Shown: in pieces, positions 12,164 through 13,340 of the stretch | Position numbering within the stretch: position 1 is the stretch's first letter | Layout: every line of letters begins with the position of its first letter | Assembly: GCA_964535155.1 (NCBI GenBank) | Contig: CAZHSR010000025.1 | Location: forward strand, 1-13,340 | Direction of reading: 5' to 3' | From: JAGPFW01 sp964535155 | GTDB lineage: Bacteria > Patescibacteriota > WWE3 > UBA101185 > UBA10185 | Length of the DNA stretch: 13,340 bases | The notes under the pieces: model-generated | What the model saw: only the letters and a program-made list of their open reading frames with translations | Told to the model about the DNA's origin: nothing | The model's database searches: none | Program-made: the position numbers and the translations under genes

Positions 12164-13340
12164 GTCTGCCTCAAATTATGCGTATAAAGTGCAATTTCGT
12201 CAAGGAATTAAGCTACTGGGAATATTGTTTTTTGCAATAAGCTTAACTTTGGCTTTTAAATTTTCAGCACAGGCAGAGGATTGTGACAAGATTTCCGACA
12301 AAGACGACCAACTGGCATGTATAGAAAGAGAAAAGAAAAAAGCAGAAAAAGAATATTCTTCAATTAGCAGTAAAATTGCAGAAATTCGCCAAAAAAAAGA
12401 AGATGTTTCTGGAAAAATCCTGGAATTGGCTTCACAAATTTCCATTACACAAGCAGAAATAAATGAACTTCAAGGAGAAATAAATTCCTTGGACGACGCA
12501 ATAAATGAGTTAAATGAAAAATTGGCAGATAGGAAAAGCGTTTTGGCAGAAAAGGAAGAATTAAGAGACACTGCAATAAGAAGTTGGGCCAAAAAATCTT
12601 CGGCTAGTGGGTGGGAAAAGTTTTTGGGAAGTGTTGCGGGTACGGAAGCGGATCTAAATCTTTCGGGATTTGAATACTTAACATTTAATTATCTTTTTGA
12701 CAGGGCTTTACAACAGGATTCTTTAAATTGGATAAAAACTCTTTCCCAAGAAATTGAGAAGTTTGAAGGGGACAAAAAGGACGCTCTGAATTTGAAAGCA
12801 GAAATTGCACAGGAGCAAGAAAATTTACTGAATGTACGGACTTTGTTGGCAAGTCAGCAAAATGAGGCGGAGGAAGTAAAAGGGGCTTTGGATGAAGAGC
12901 AAAAGGAGAAGACGCAGAAATTATTGTCATTGGAAGAGGAGATTGCAAAATTGTCGGCAAAGCAACAAGAGGTTTTGAGGCTTAAAGGCGGGGATAATAT
13001 TAGTGGATACGAGGCTCCAAGTTATAAATTGCCAGACCCTCCGTTTAAACCTGCTTTTGCAGCAATGAGCTATGGTGCCTTTACTCATTACAAAGGGATG
13101 AGTCAATATGGGGCAAAAGGAAGAGCTGAATCTGGGCAGGATTATAAGAAGATTTTGAAATTTTATTACGAGGAAGATGTAAAGAAAAAGGATGACTTTC
13201 CTGATGAGATTTGTGTAGAAGGATATGGCGACATGGATTTCCAAAAGTATTTATATGGGTTAGCAGAAATGCCTAGTGATTGGCCAAAGGATGCTTTAAA
13301 AGCACAGGCTGTTGCAGGAAGATCTTATGCCTACAGATTT
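12162..13340 (+). CDS. Coiled-coil SpoIID/LytB-domain protein, 5' part (runs off window end)
   Basis: The frame is open from ATG 12162 to the last base, giving 393 residues of a longer protein. It begins with a basic stretch and one hydrophobic segment (about 17-33, cleavable or an anchor). Two long coiled-coil stretches follow (about 45-140 and 185-275) with a tryptophan-bearing helical piece between them, like the hinged coils of EnvC/PcsB-type wall-hydrolase regulators. After a Pro-rich linker comes HYKGMSQYGAKGRAESG (309-325), then YLYGLAEMPSDWPKDALKAQ (363-382) and AVAGRSYAYRF at the end. Both are SpoIID/LytB signatures. SpoIID proteins act on peptidoglycan glycan strands outside the membrane. 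The GMSQYGA motif comes before the EMPxxWP motif, the reverse of Bacillus SpoIID. The gene is divergent from the pilins and may share in their wall passage. The family call is firm; enzymatic activity is uncertain. Confidence 0.88.
   Translation, partial: MSASNYAYKVQFRQGIKLLGILFFAISLTLAFKFSAQAEDCDKISDKDDQLACIEREKKKAEKEYSSISSKIAEIRQKKEDVSGKILELASQISITQAEINELQGEINSLDDAINELNEKLADRKSVLAEKEELRDTAIRSWAKKSSASGWEKFLGSVAGTEADLNLSGFEYLTFNYLFDRALQQDSLNWIKTLSQEIEKFEGDKKDALNLKAEIAQEQENLLNVRTLLASQQNEAEEVKGALDEEQKEKTQKLLSLEEEIAKLSAKQQEVLRLKGGDNISGYEAPSYKLPDPPFKPAFAAMSYGAFTHYKGMSQYGAKGRAESGQDYKKILKFYYEEDVKKKDDFPDEICVEGYGDMDFQKYLYGLAEMPSDWPKDALKAQAVAGRSYAYRF
12175..12203 (-). promoter_or_regulatory. Promoter of the pilin operon
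   Basis: On the - strand TTGACG (12203-12198), a 17 bp spacer and CATAAT (12180-12175) stand 11 bases before the ATG of pilin paralogue 1. Each hexamer is one base off consensus. The site lies inside the first codons of the divergent SpoIID-domain gene, so the two 5' ends are interlocked. Confidence 0.62.

Noticed and set aside
12200..12960. Reverse-strand open frames (12200-12445, 12685-12960) opposite the SpoIID gene
   Set aside because: They are antisense to a clear coiled-coil/SpoIID coding frame and have no domain signal.

Overview
The window looks like chromosomal DNA from a Candidate Phyla Radiation (Patescibacteria) bacterium. The grounds are low-GC sequence, very tight gene packing, shortened glycolytic enzymes, few Shine-Dalgarno sites, two-membrane-segment pilin-like proteins with a GDPxK loop, and a TrbL/VirB6-like membrane protein next to a giant membrane-anchored M23 protein. 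TGA and TAA/TAG all act as stops, so the UGA-glycine code of Gracilibacteria/SR1 does not apply. I would not name a phylum; Microgenomates or Katanobacteria-like is only a guess.

Region 1 (1-725, + strand) holds the 3' end of a mannose-1-phosphate guanylyltransferase. It ends 4 bp from the end of the next, oppositely transcribed operon. Region 2 (4693 down to 730, - strand) is a five-gene unit in the order pgk, ferredoxin, short AOR-family protein, tpiA, LCP glycopolymer transferase. Three of its four junctions overlap. Pgk and TpiA act on either side of the glyceraldehyde-3-phosphate to 3-phosphoglycerate step. The gene pair between them is not a GAPDH but a ferredoxin plus a protein resembling the N-terminal half of tungsten aldehyde/GAP:ferredoxin oxidoreductases. 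The ManC and LCP proteins point to cell-surface glycopolymer synthesis. A solo MNT nucleotidyltransferase gene (4753-5037) follows, divergent from pgk.

Region 3 (5066-12163) is a type IV secretion-like envelope module. It contains a VirB6/TrbL-like protein (-), a divergent pair of a 1115-residue M23-tipped protein and a 207-residue membrane-anchored Ig-like protein (+), and four consecutive VirB2-like pilin paralogues (-). No VirB4/VirD4 ATPase or relaxase is present in the window. Region 4 (12162 to the window end, +) is the start of a coiled-coil SpoIID/LytB-domain protein, divergent from the pilins, with its ATG overlapping the ATG of the first pilin. Together regions 3 and 4 read as a machine that builds a pilus or channel and remodels peptidoglycan to let it through.

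Regulation: three genes (pgk, the MNT gene, the SpoIID gene) share an extended -10 (TGn plus TATAAT or TAAAAT) followed by exactly six bases and then the start codon. This spacing predicts leaderless mRNAs. Only one gene, the third pilin, has a strong Shine-Dalgarno sequence. There is no gene-free stretch longer than about 70 bp. I saw no tRNA, rRNA, CRISPR array or insertion sequence.
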